Source: JBJXFK01 sp046155505 (lineage in GTDB: Bacteria > Planctomycetota > Phycisphaerae > UBA1845 > Fen-1342). From it: 7,370 nucleotides of DNA. Made by a program: the position numbers and the translations under genes. Below the pieces are notes generated by a model that was not told the origin of the DNA, did no database searches, and worked only from the letters and a program-made list of their open reading frames with translations. The stretch lies in the NCBI GenBank assembly GCA_046155505.1, contig JBJXFK010000352.1, forward strand, positions 1-7,370, given 5' to 3'. Of this stretch, positions 1-5,973 are shown one piece after another; position 1 is the first letter of the stretch, and every line of letters starts with the position of its first letter.

Positions 1-47
1 TTTCCGCCGCCCCGCTCCCGCGTCAAATCCTCGACAAGTTTTCCGAT

Positions 48-707
48 CTAGCGTCGTCGAAGCAGGGCCAAAGCGCCAACCATCAACCACACCGTCGCCG
101 GCTCGGGAATTCGCACGAGCTGATCCTGGTGAAAGTCGGTATGCCCGGCGTCGGCATACAGGTTCAACACGCGCACGTCGTTGATGCTGCCGTTAGAGTT
201 CGCGACGGCATCCTGATAGAACCGATCGCGCAGCGAATTGTCGCCGAGCGTCCACGTCGCGCCCTGCTCTTGCTCGATGTACCAGATCACGTCCTGCAGC
301 GCATTCGCCGAGGCCTCGCGAGCGGCCGCGCCGCCGGAAACGTCGTATGCATAGTCGACGAGCGAGCCCTTGACAAACTGCGAATACAGATAAGCGGTCA
401 ATGGGTCGAGCGGATCCGGACTGCCGCCGCCGTTGCCCCCGTTGCGCGCTTCGGTCGTCACGTCTACGTGATAGGTTCCGCCAATCGAGATGTGCTCACT
501 TCGCTCGATGCAGAACGACTCGAACGACGCACCGCCGCTGTAGCTGACCGGGGTGAACGGCAATCCCGACGGCGTGAGATTGAACTCGCCGCCGGTACTC
601 GAACCATAGCTGTCGCCAACCACGACCGTCATGCTGCCGGCGCTGGCGATCGGTGCAGCCGAAACCGTGAGCGCGCAGCCCAACCCTCGCAAAACTCGAA
701 TACTCAT
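48..707 (-). CDS. PEP-CTERM sorted exported protein, possible thioester-domain (TED-like) surface protein
   Basis: Predicted 219-aa exported protein. Residues 1-23 look like a signal peptide (basic MSIRVLR, hydrophobic core, Ala-Ser-Ala cleavage site). The C-terminus is a classic PEP-CTERM signal: PEPAT at 201-205, a hydrophobic segment at about 206-216, then RRR. In known systems this tail is recognised by an exosortase, which anchors or releases the protein at the cell surface; no exosortase gene lies in the window. The body (24-199) is Gly/Ser-rich and acidic. It has only one cysteine after the signal peptide, Cys66 in SFCIE, and later an ALQDVIWY motif (136-143). This pairing resembles the Cys-Gln thioester domains (TED/TQXA) of surface adhesins, which is inference. 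The ATG at 707 is chosen over an upstream start at 884 because a GGAGGA Shine-Dalgarno sits 7 nt before it and the signal peptide begins there. The 250-bp gap from gltA suggests its own transcription unit. Confidence 0.85.
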   Translation of the reverse strand: MSIRVLRGLGCALTVSAAPIASAGSMTVVVGDSYGSSTGGEFNLTPSGLPFTPVSYSGGASFESFCIERSEHISIGGTYHVDVTTEARNGGNGGGSPDPLDPLTAYLYSQFVKGSLVDYAYDVSGGAAAREASANALQDVIWYIEQEQGATWTLGDNSLRDRFYQDAVANSNGSINDVRVLNLYADAGHTDFHQDQLVRIPEPATVWLMVGALALLRRR

Positions 708-714
708 TCCCCAC

Positions 715-720
715 TCCTCC
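715..720 (-). promoter_or_regulatory. Shine-Dalgarno of the PEP-CTERM gene
   Basis: On the minus strand GGAGGA lies 7 nt upstream of the ATG at 707. It is a near-perfect anti-16S match and fixes the start 59 codons inside the longer open frame, giving a protein that begins with a signal peptide. Confidence 0.8.
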
Positions 721-851
721 TCGAACTGACCGAAACCGGTTCCGATCACGTCGAACCAACGGCGATCCGATTCGTGATCAGACTCATCCGATTGGCACGC
801 CGGTGGCTCCTGTTTCCACCAGCGATCAATACCAGTGTAACCGCTCCCGCA

Positions 852-895
852 GGCACGTAGAGTGCCAATGGAGCAATAATGCAATTAAAAAATTG
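852..895. repeat. Two small inverted repeats in the gap between gltA and the PEP-CTERM gene
   Basis: GGCAC-GTAGA-GTGCC (852-866) and CAATT-AAAA-AATTG (882-895) lie side by side in a locally AT-rich patch of the 250-bp gap between the gltA stop and the PEP-CTERM start. They could be an operator or promoter region for the PEP-CTERM gene, or a weak terminator after gltA. Arms of 5 bp are short and may be chance. On the minus strand a poor promoter candidate (TTGCAT, 17 nt, TCTACG) overlaps them, matching consensus at only 3 of 6 positions in each box. Nothing else is recognisable in the gap. Confidence 0.25.
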
Positions 896-957
896 TTATC
901 GGTCATAAAGCATGCCGACCGTTGGGAATTGACGCGCACGACCGAACAAAACGTCTC

Positions 958-2247
958 TTATCCGCGTTTGTCAGCCGGTACGTACGAACGTTGCCTTGCA
1001 CCGGTGTAAATCTGTCGCGGGCGATTGATGCGCGCCTGCGGGTTCAGATTCGACTCACGCCAATGTGCGATCCAGCCCGGCAAGCGCCCGATCGCGAACA
1101 TCACCGTAAACATGTCGGTCGGAATGCCGATCGCGCGCATGATGATGCCGCTGTAGAAGTCGACGTTCGGGTAGAGCTTGCGTTCGACGAAATACGAATC
1201 GCTCAGCGCTCGCTCCTCAAGCTGCTTGGCGATGTCGAGCAGCGGATCGTTGATGCCGAGCTTGGCCAGCACGCGATCGCACGCGCCCTTGATAATCTTG
1301 GCCCGCGGGTCGAAGTTCTTGTACACGCGGTGACCGAAGCCCATCAGCTTGACGTTGCTGCTTTTGTCCTTGACCTTGGCAATGAAGTTGTCGATCGATT
1401 CGCCGCCCTGATGCATCTGGGTCAGCATGTCGATCACTTCCATGTTGGCCCCGCCATGCAGCGGTCCCCAGAGCGCGCACACGCCGGCCGAAATGCTTGC
1501 CCACAAATTCGCCTTGGCCGAGCCGACCATTCGCACGGTCGACGTCGAGCAATTCTGCTCGTGGTCGGCGTGCAGGATCAAAATCTGATCGAGCGCCCGC
1601 ACAATTTCAGGATCGGGGTCGTAGTTCAGGTTCGGCTTGCTGAACATCATGTGCAGGAAGTTCGCCGTATAGGGCAGATCGAACCGCGGATAGATGATCG
1701 GCCGGCCCTTGCTCTTCTTGTACGCCGCGGCGGCGATCGTGCGCACACGGCTCATCAGCCGTGCGGTGTTCTCGGCGGTGTGCGTGTCGTCGAACTCTTC
1801 GAGCAGCACCGGCTCGAAGCAGCCGGCGGCGTTGATCATCGACGACAAAATCGCCATCGGCGGCGAGTTGGGCGGAAAGCCTTGCAGCGCGAACTTCAGG
1901 TCTTCGTGGATGAACTGAAAATCGGTGAGCTTCTGGCGAAACTCGGTCAGTTGCGACGCCGTCGGCAGCTCGCCAAAGATTAGCAGGTACGCCGTCTCGA
2001 CAAACGTCGACTTCTCGGCGAGATCCTCGATCGGATAGCCGCGATAGCGCAGGATGCCCTGCTCGCCATCGATAAAGGTGATCGCGCTCTGGCACGATCC
2101 GGTGTTGCCATAGCTGTCGTCGAGCGTGATCAAACCGCTCTTGGCCCGCAGCGTGGAGATGTCGAGCCCCGGCTCGTTTTCCGAACCGACGACGACCGGG
2201 AACTCGTAGTCTTTGCCGCGATACGAAAGCTTCGCTGTTTCTGCCAT
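958..2247 (-). CDS. gltA: Type II citrate synthase
   Basis: Citrate synthase condenses acetyl-CoA with oxaloacetate to citrate, the entry step of the TCA cycle, in the cytoplasm. The 429-aa length is close to the roughly 427 aa of E. coli GltA. The N-terminal beta domain typical of type II enzymes is present (about 1-50). The conserved core follows: LHADHEQNCSTSTVR (225-239), GPLHGGAN (261-268) with catalytic His264, GFGHRVYKNFDPRA (303-316) with His306, and PNVDFYSG (360-367) with catalytic Asp363. GRLPGWIAHWRE (387-398) is the usual C-terminal motif. The start is ATG at 2247, with AGGTGA (2251-2256) only 3 nt upstream, a modest ribosome site. It lies downstream of an MmgE/PrpD-family gene on the same strand with a 140-bp gap that holds a long inverted repeat. 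A 2-methylcitrate synthase activity cannot be excluded from context, but PrpC enzymes are usually shorter (about 375 aa) and lack this N-terminal domain. Confidence 0.96.
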   Translation of the reverse strand: MAETAKLSYRGKDYEFPVVVGSENEPGLDISTLRAKSGLITLDDSYGNTGSCQSAITFIDGEQGILRYRGYPIEDLAEKSTFVETAYLLIFGELPTASQLTEFRQKLTDFQFIHEDLKFALQGFPPNSPPMAILSSMINAAGCFEPVLLEEFDDTHTAENTARLMSRVRTIAAAAYKKSKGRPIIYPRFDLPYTANFLHMMFSKPNLNYDPDPEIVRALDQILILHADHEQNCSTSTVRMVGSAKANLWASISAGVCALWGPLHGGANMEVIDMLTQMHQGGESIDNFIAKVKDKSSNVKLMGFGHRVYKNFDPRAKIIKGACDRVLAKLGINDPLLDIAKQLEERALSDSYFVERKLYPNVDFYSGIIMRAIGIPTDMFTVMFAIGRLPGWIAHWRESNLNPQARINRPRQIYTGARQRSYVPADKRG

Positions 2248-2260
2248 ACGTCACCTGCAT

Positions 2261-2358
2261 CCGAGCCCGACGCGCAAGCCAGGGCTTGGCACGCCTCATC
2301 GAGGATCAAACACTTTTCGACCGCGCGAGCCGTTCCCTTGCTTGCGCTTCGGGCTCGG
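2261..2358. repeat. Long imperfect inverted repeat between the PrpD-family gene and gltA
   Basis: The outer arms 2261-2278 (CCGAGCCCGACGCGCAAG) and 2341-2358 (CTTGCGCTTCGGGCTCGG) are complementary at 17 of 18 positions. Pairing continues inward less perfectly (2279:2340, 2281-2284:2335-2338, 2288-2290:2329-2331, 2292-2294:2325-2327), giving about 28 base pairs around a loop of roughly 30 nt. In gltA mRNA the stem base would end 4 nt before the AGGTGA ribosome site. A competing local hairpin, CAAGC (2275-2279) with GCTTG (2284-2288), overlaps the left arm. There is no T-run, so it is not a simple intrinsic terminator. Possible roles are an mRNA processing or stability element, a leader structure controlling gltA, or a small mobile repeat. 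Confidence 0.7.
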
Positions 2359-2369
2359 TTGGTATACGC

Positions 2370-2388
2370 GCCATAAGTTCTTATCGGC
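2370..2388. promoter_or_regulatory. Small near-palindrome at the end of the PrpD-family gene
   Basis: ATAAG-TT-CTTAT (2373-2384) flanked by GCC and GGC (with one extra C) forms a compact near-palindrome ending at the stop codon of the dehydratase gene, upstream of gltA. It is operator-like in form, and a minus-strand TATACC sequence lies beside it at 2362-2367, but no matching -35 is visible. Its function is unknown and it could be chance. Confidence 0.2.
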
Positions 2389-3746
2389 TACATCGCCGTC
2401 TCAAATTCGAGCAAAGTCGCCACATCCGGCAGCGCCTCGAACGCCATGCACTGATTCACGATCCGGTCGGCGGTCGAATCGCTGACCACGCCAGCCGCCA
2501 AGATCTTGAATTTCTTGACCACTTCCTCGTCGGTCATGGGGTTGCCCGCGTGACCGCGCGGATAGACGACCTTTTTGCTCAGCGTACGACCGTCAGTGGT
2601 CTTCACGATGATGTTATTTGGGATGCCGTCCGGGTATCCGGCGTTGCAGTCGGCCGTCTCGACGATCTTCGTCTTATCCAGCAACGCCAGCACGCGGGCG
2701 TCCTTGATCATCGCGTCGCTGAAGCTCGCCCGCGTCACATCGCCGTCGATCAGAGCACATGCCATGCAGAAGCCCATGCTGTGATCGGCCGTCTCACGGC
2801 TGGTCGGACGCCACTTCTCCGGCTCGCTGCCGATGATGCTGACGGCGGCCTCAAAGCTCTCGACGACGATGCTTTCGATGTTGCTGATGTCGCCGATCTG
2901 CGGTCGCAATTGCAGGCAAGCGTCGATCGCCGACTGCGAGTGATACTCCGCCGGCCAATACTTGATGTAGGTCTTCAGAATCATCCAGTCGTCCGCGCCC
3001 TTGGACCACAGCGGATCGAACGGCCCGGTCACCATCTTGAACAGACCCTTGGGCCCTTCGAAAATTTCGTTCGGGCCGGTCATGCCCATCTTGGCCAGGT
3101 TTGCCGCGAATGTGCCGTTGCGGCCCGCGTTGCTGAACGCACACGCCTTCCAATCGCTGATCTGGCCGGTGCGTGTTTGTCGCGTGGCAAAGTTGCACAC
3201 GCCTGCCAAGCCGAGCGCGTGAACCGTCTGCTCGACATTCAGCTTGTACAGCTTGCTGGCCAGCAGCGCCGTGCTGAGCGCGCCGTAGTACACGTGATCC
3301 CAGCCATGCGCACGCAGCGAAGCCGCATCGCAACAGCGACATTGCAGCTCATAGCCGATTGCGATGGCGGTGATGATCGACTTCATATCGGCCGCCGCGA
3401 CCTGCCCGACGGCGAGCGCCGCGGGAATGTTGTCGCTCGGGTGCGCCGGCTCTTTGCTCAGATAGGTATCGTTGAAGTCGAGGTAGCGAACGAGGGCACC
3501 ATTGGCAAACGCCGCCAGGTCCGGCGTCGTGCGATGCGTCGAGCCGAGCAGCCCCGCGCCGCCACTGATGCTGACACTCTTGGCCACTTCGCGCGCGACC
3601 TTGCCCGGTCGGCTTTTCCATGCACCGAGTGCGCAGCCGATGGAGTCGAGAATTCGCCGCTTCACTTCGTGAACGACAGACTTGCCGAGAGACTCGAATT
3701 TGGCCTGTTCAGACCAGGTTGCAAAACGATGCGCCAGTGTCGCCAT
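2388..3746 (-). CDS. MmgE/PrpD family protein (2-methylcitrate or citrate dehydratase-like)
   Basis: A 452-aa member of the MmgE/PrpD family, whose characterised members (E. coli PrpD, B. subtilis MmgE) dehydrate 2-methylcitrate and to some extent citrate in the cytoplasm. The family-typical block YLDFNDTYLSKEPAHPSDN spans residues 88-106, with a helical N-terminal domain before it (RILDSIGCALGAW, 31-43). Other conserved-looking parts are NAGRNGTFAANLAKMGMTGP (20 residues from 206), KYWPAEYHSQSAID (262-275) and, near the C-terminus, YPRGHAGNPMTDEEVVKKF (395-413). Length is near that of MmgE (about 470). The ATG at 3746 is preferred to one at 3779: GGGGAAA lies 6 nt upstream, the sequence MATLAHRFATW fits a family N-terminus, and a possible -10 box overlaps the upstream ATG. 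The next gene on the strand is gltA, suggesting a (methyl)citrate unit, although no PrpB or aconitase-like gene is in the window. Exact substrate is uncertain. Confidence 0.92.
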   Translation of the reverse strand: MATLAHRFATWSEQAKFESLGKSVVHEVKRRILDSIGCALGAWKSRPGKVAREVAKSVSISGGAGLLGSTHRTTPDLAAFANGALVRYLDFNDTYLSKEPAHPSDNIPAALAVGQVAAADMKSIITAIAIGYELQCRCCDAASLRAHGWDHVYYGALSTALLASKLYKLNVEQTVHALGLAGVCNFATRQTRTGQISDWKACAFSNAGRNGTFAANLAKMGMTGPNEIFEGPKGLFKMVTGPFDPLWSKGADDWMILKTYIKYWPAEYHSQSAIDACLQLRPQIGDISNIESIVVESFEAAVSIIGSEPEKWRPTSRETADHSMGFCMACALIDGDVTRASFSDAMIKDARVLALLDKTKIVETADCNAGYPDGIPNNIIVKTTDGRTLSKKVVYPRGHAGNPMTDEEVVKKFKILAAGVVSDSTADRIVNQCMAFEALPDVATLLEFETAM

Positions 3747-3752
3747 GGACGG

Positions 3753-3759
3753 TTTCCCC
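3753..3759 (-). promoter_or_regulatory. Putative ribosome binding site of the PrpD-family gene
   Basis: Minus-strand GGGGAAA lies 6 nt before the ATG at 3746. No comparable purine-rich sequence precedes the alternative ATG at 3779. The match to the Shine-Dalgarno consensus is only moderate. Confidence 0.45.
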
Positions 3760-3777
3760 AAAAATTGTGAGCCTCGC

Positions 3778-3805
3778 ATTGTATGGAATCAGGCAACGGA
3801 CGCAA
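3778..3805 (-). promoter_or_regulatory. Candidate sigma70-like promoter of the PrpD-family gene
   Basis: On the minus strand TTGCGT (3800-3805) and TACAAT (3778-3783) are separated by 16 nt. The -10 matches TATAAT at 5 of 6 positions; the -35 matches TTGACA only at TTG. Transcription would start near 3771, about 25 nt before the ATG at 3746, and would exclude the upstream ATG at 3779. Planctomycete promoter rules are not well fixed, so this is tentative. Confidence 0.35.
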
Positions 3806-3857
3806 CTTGCCGCAAACCGGCGGAAAACCACCCGCGCCGCCTTCGTCGCGACTGCGA

Positions 3858-3863
3858 TATACT
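3858..3863 (+). promoter_or_regulatory. Candidate -10 box upstream of pgsA
   Basis: TATACT matches TATAAT at 5 of 6 positions and lies about 75 bp before the pgsA start in the divergent gap. No -35 is visible at 16-18 nt spacing, nor an extended -10 TG. A 9-bp inverted pair, GCGACTGCG (3848-3856) and CGCAGTCGC (3900-3908), brackets the region just downstream and could be an operator or chance. The rest of the 3747-3937 gap shows nothing else on the plus strand. Confidence 0.25.
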
Positions 3864-3937
3864 GACTCCTCGCGTTCGTTTCGCCCGACGTGGGCAACAC
3901 GCAGTCGCACCCGACTTCACGAATCCGTCGGCACGAA

Positions 3938-4627
3938 ATGAACATCCCCAACCAGATCACGCTCGCGCGGCTCGTGCTCGCGTTCGTATTTTTCGGCCTG
4001 CTCTCGGCCTACCGCATCGACGCGCCCGCGGAGAGTCGCTGGATTCTCACCGTCTCATTCTGGCTCTTCCTTGTTGCCGCCGTCGGAGACGTGGTCGACG
4101 GCTATCTCGCGCGTAGCTGGGGACAGGTCACGCCATTTGGCCGCGTCGTTGATCCGGTCGTCGACAAGATCATGGTCTGTGGGGCGTTCATTTTCTTTTC
4201 CAGCTCGCTCTTCGCCGCTCCGGGCAAAGGCAACGTCACCGGCGTCGCCCCTTGGATGGTCATTCTGATCCTCTTCCGCGAACTGGCCGTCTCCGCGATT
4301 CGCTCGTTCATGGAATCCGGCGGCGAGAGTTTCGGCGCGAATTGGGCCGGCAAGGTCAAGATGTCCTTTCAGTCGACGACGGTCTGCGTGATTTTGGGCG
4401 TCGTCGCCTGGCACGAAGGCTCGCGCTTCTGGGAAATCGTCCGCATCATCTGCGTCTGGACGACGGTGATCGTCACCGCGCTTTCGCTGATCGAGTACCT
4501 CCGCCGGGTGCAGAAATCTTTGCTCTCTGACGCCGCGATGGGCCGCGTGCAGGCGAAACGCACGGAGTCGACGCTCGGCGCGCACGCAGAAACGCCCAGC
4601 GCCAAAGCCGAAGGAGCGTCGGCTTGA
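3938..4627 (+). CDS. pgsA: CDP-diacylglycerol--glycerol-3-phosphate 3-phosphatidyltransferase
   Basis: Integral membrane enzyme that transfers the phosphatidyl group of CDP-diacylglycerol to sn-glycerol-3-phosphate, giving phosphatidylglycerophosphate, the committed step of phosphatidylglycerol and cardiolipin synthesis. The complete CDP-alcohol phosphotransferase signature D-xx-DG-xx-AR-x8-G-xxx-D-xxx-D is present: Asp51, Asp54, Gly55, Ala58, Arg59, Gly68, Asp72 and Asp76. The N-terminus MNIPNQITLARL is typical for PgsA. Several hydrophobic segments are visible (about 12-24, 36-50, 77-93, 104-120, 146-157 and 169-185). The C-terminus (about 190-229) is a hydrophilic Ala/Glu/Lys-rich tail, making the 229-aa protein longer than E. 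coli PgsA (182 aa). The ATG at 3938 is chosen over a start at 3890 because the family N-terminus begins there, though no clear Shine-Dalgarno precedes it. It overlaps pgpA, the next pathway step, by 4 nt. Confidence 0.95.
   Translation: MNIPNQITLARLVLAFVFFGLLSAYRIDAPAESRWILTVSFWLFLVAAVGDVVDGYLARSWGQVTPFGRVVDPVVDKIMVCGAFIFFSSSLFAAPGKGNVTGVAPWMVILILFRELAVSAIRSFMESGGESFGANWAGKVKMSFQSTTVCVILGVVAWHEGSRFWEIVRIICVWTTVIVTALSLIEYLRRVQKSLLSDAAMGRVQAKRTESTLGAHAETPSAKAEGASA
4611..4616 (+). promoter_or_regulatory. Shine-Dalgarno for the TTG start of pgpA
   Basis: AAGGAG lies 7 nt before TTG at 4624, inside the last codons of pgsA. It supports the non-ATG start, which shares its bases with the pgsA TGA stop (TTGA, 4624-4627). 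Ribosomes finishing pgsA could re-initiate directly. Confidence 0.8.
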
Positions 4628-5181
4628 ACGCTGGCCCCGGCGATCGCATCCGCGAGGCATTTGTCACCGTGCTGTGGAGCGGCTACGCGCCGGTTGCATC
4701 CGGCACGTTCGGCTCGGCCGCCGCGATCGTGCTTTATGTCGCCGCATTCGCCGCCGCGTCGCAACTCGGCATCTCGCGTGTGTGGTTCGATCTCGCCGTG
4801 GCCAGCCCGGCAATCATCGCCGCGTGCATCATCGGCGTCGCGCTGGGGCCGTGGGCGATCGCCCGCTATGGTCGCGAGGATCCAAAGCCGTTCGTGCTCG
4901 ACGAATTCGCCGGCCAGTGGACGGCGCTGCTGCTGCTACCGCCCATCGCGTTCACCGGCTGGCTCGGCCTTGCCGCCGTGCTCGCGTCGCAGTTCTTTCT
5001 GTTTCGCTTGCTCGATGTCATCAAGCCGCCGCCCGCGCGGCAAATCGACCGCGATTGGTCGGGCGGCTGGGGCATCACGTTCGACGACGTGGTCGCGGGC
5101 ATTTATGCCAATTTGCTCGGTCAGCTCTTATGGCGATTCACGCCGCTCGCGTCTTGGGTCGCCGCGTTCGCGAGCAATTGA
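4624..5181 (+). CDS. pgpA: Phosphatidylglycerophosphatase A
   Basis: Membrane phosphatase that removes the terminal phosphate from phosphatidylglycerophosphate to form phosphatidylglycerol, using the product of the adjacent pgsA. The 185-aa protein (E. coli PgpA about 172) carries the family blocks in order: GYAPVASGTFGS (20-31), DPKPFVLDEFAGQW (86-99) with the acidic residues expected in the Mg-dependent active site, RLLDVIKPPPARQIDR (128-143), and GGWGITFDDVVAGIYANL (147-164). Hydrophobic segments lie at about 31-48, 58-80, 99-128 and 157-170. The start is TTG at 4624, supported by AAGGAG 7 nt upstream and by the TTGA overlap with the pgsA stop, so the two genes are very probably one operon with coupled translation. 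A strong inverted repeat 30 bp after the stop may end the transcript. Confidence 0.94.
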   Translation: MNAGPGDRIREAFVTVLWSGYAPVASGTFGSAAAIVLYVAAFAAASQLGISRVWFDLAVASPAIIAACIIGVALGPWAIARYGREDPKPFVLDEFAGQWTALLLLPPIAFTGWLGLAAVLASQFFLFRLLDVIKPPPARQIDRDWSGGWGITFDDVVAGIYANLLGQLLWRFTPLASWVAAFASN

Positions 5182-5210
5182 GTCGCTATTCGCGATCGCG
5201 CGATACTCGG

Positions 5211-5276
5211 CGGGGAGCATCGGCGTCTTCGCCGGTGCGAGTTCGATTCGCACCGGCCGGAGGCCGACGCTCCCCG
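5211..5276. repeat. Inverted repeat between convergent genes (REP-like element or bidirectional terminator)
   Basis: Pairing is 5211-5218 (CGGGGAGC) with 5269-5276 (GCTCCCCG), 5220-5224 with 5263-5267, then an asymmetric internal loop, and 5231-5240 (GCCGGTGCGA) with 5248-5257 (TCGCACCGGC), around a 7-nt loop. That gives 23 pairs over 66 bp, almost all G-C. It sits in the 123-bp gap where pgpA and the GGQ-protein gene converge. Position and stability fit transcript ends for both genes, but no U-tract follows either arm. The GC-rich palindromic form, containing GGAGCGTCGGCCTCCGGCC on the minus strand, resembles dispersed REP-like repeats, which I believe are common in planctomycete genomes; copies elsewhere cannot be seen here. 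Confidence 0.75.
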
Positions 5277-5304
5277 TTGCTACATCGCGATGGCCAGCTA
5301 GCAC

Positions 5305-5859
5305 TCACGCACGCAGCGCCGGCAACCCCGCCGCCTTGCGCAACTGCATCCATTGCGTCCACGCCTTCGAATGATCAGCGATAAACCGCGTCATGCTCGA
5401 TGTCGATACGCCCAGCGACGCAGCCGCAACCGCCGGCTTGTCGATGTGCCCAATCGCCGCGTCGAGCGCGATCGCCAGCGTCTCGGCGTATCCCACATTC
5501 GTCGGATTCACCCGCAAGTGCCCGCCGCGAACCTGCACCGAATCCGGCCACACCACCGATGCTCCGCCGGACGCGGGAAGCTCAGGCGGCGGCAATCGAA
5601 TCTCAACAGCGATCGCCTCGCGCAGTCGCGCCAGCGCCGCTGCCTTGTTCTCGTGCTGGGATCGCGTCTCGCCCGCGGTGGCGACGATGCCGGTCGGCTT
5701 GTGAATCACGCGAATCGCGGTCGCCACTTTGTTGCGATGCTGCCCGCCGGGGCCGCCGGTGCGGTGAATGTGCAGTTCGCACTCGCGCAGCAACTCGCCA
5801 TCGGCCCAGCGCAGCCGCTGGCGGATTTGATCGGCTGAGAGTTCCGGTCGCGTCTCCAT
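5305..5859 (-). CDS. Peptide chain release factor-like protein with GGQ domain and extra C-terminal domain
   Basis: A 184-aa protein with an RF-1-type catalytic domain. RTGGPGGQHRNK (33-44) contains the Gly-Gly-Gln loop (38-40) that in release factors triggers peptidyl-tRNA hydrolysis in the ribosomal peptidyl-transferase centre. The downstream helix RSQHENKAAALARLREAI (66-83) is also typical. Codon-recognition domains of RF1/RF2 are absent, as in ArfB/YaeJ-type rescue factors. Instead of a short basic ArfB tail there is a C-terminal region of about 95 residues: a Pro/Gly-rich linker, then NPTNVGYAETLAIALDAAI (118-136) and a helix-turn-helix-like VAAASLGVSTSSMTRFI (144-160). A role in stalled-ribosome rescue is inference. 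The ATG at 5859 is preferred to TTG at 5892; neither has a Shine-Dalgarno. A TACAAT sequence at 5867-5872 could be a -10 that would give an almost leaderless mRNA, but lacks a good -35. It converges on pgpA and diverges from the LAB_N gene. Confidence 0.82.
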   Translation of the reverse strand: METRPELSADQIRQRLRWADGELLRECELHIHRTGGPGGQHRNKVATAIRVIHKPTGIVATAGETRSQHENKAAALARLREAIAVEIRLPPPELPASGGASVVWPDSVQVRGGHLRVNPTNVGYAETLAIALDAAIGHIDKPAVAAASLGVSTSSMTRFIADHSKAWTQWMQLRKAAGLPALRA

Positions 5860-5967
5860 CGAAGCAATTGTACCGACGCCGCCCGCTTGCAATCGTGCTC
5901 GCTTGCCCCGATCCTCGCCGCCGTTCTCAAATGCCGCCCCGCCAGCGCCGCGCCTCGCGCCGCGCAG

Positions 5968-5973
5968 AGAGGA
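5968..5973 (+). promoter_or_regulatory. Shine-Dalgarno for the GTG start of the LAB_N gene
   Basis: AGAGGA lies 8 nt upstream of GTG at 5982. This favours GTG over the in-frame ATG at 6024, which has only a weak GGAA-type sequence before it. Confidence 0.55.

Noticed and set aside
129..860. A 243-codon plus-strand open frame opposite the PEP-CTERM gene
   Set aside because: No signal peptide, domain or ribosome site; the minus strand has signal peptide, PEP-CTERM tail and strong Shine-Dalgarno.
708..884. N-terminal extension of the PEP-CTERM protein
   Set aside because: It would bury the signal peptide 59 residues inside the protein, and the GGAGGA site marks the later ATG.
922..1983. A 353-codon plus-strand open frame over gltA
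   Set aside because: Antisense shadow of citrate synthase, whose catalytic motifs are all intact on the minus strand.
2286..3770. A 494-codon plus-strand open frame covering the PrpD-family gene
   Set aside because: It is antisense to a clear family member. Its translation is rich in Arg, His, Gln and Val without recognisable motifs, as expected for a mirror frame in GC-rich coding DNA.
3890..3937. Longer start of pgsA
   Set aside because: The added 16 residues are polar and unlike the family; MNIPNQITLARL is the usual PgsA beginning.
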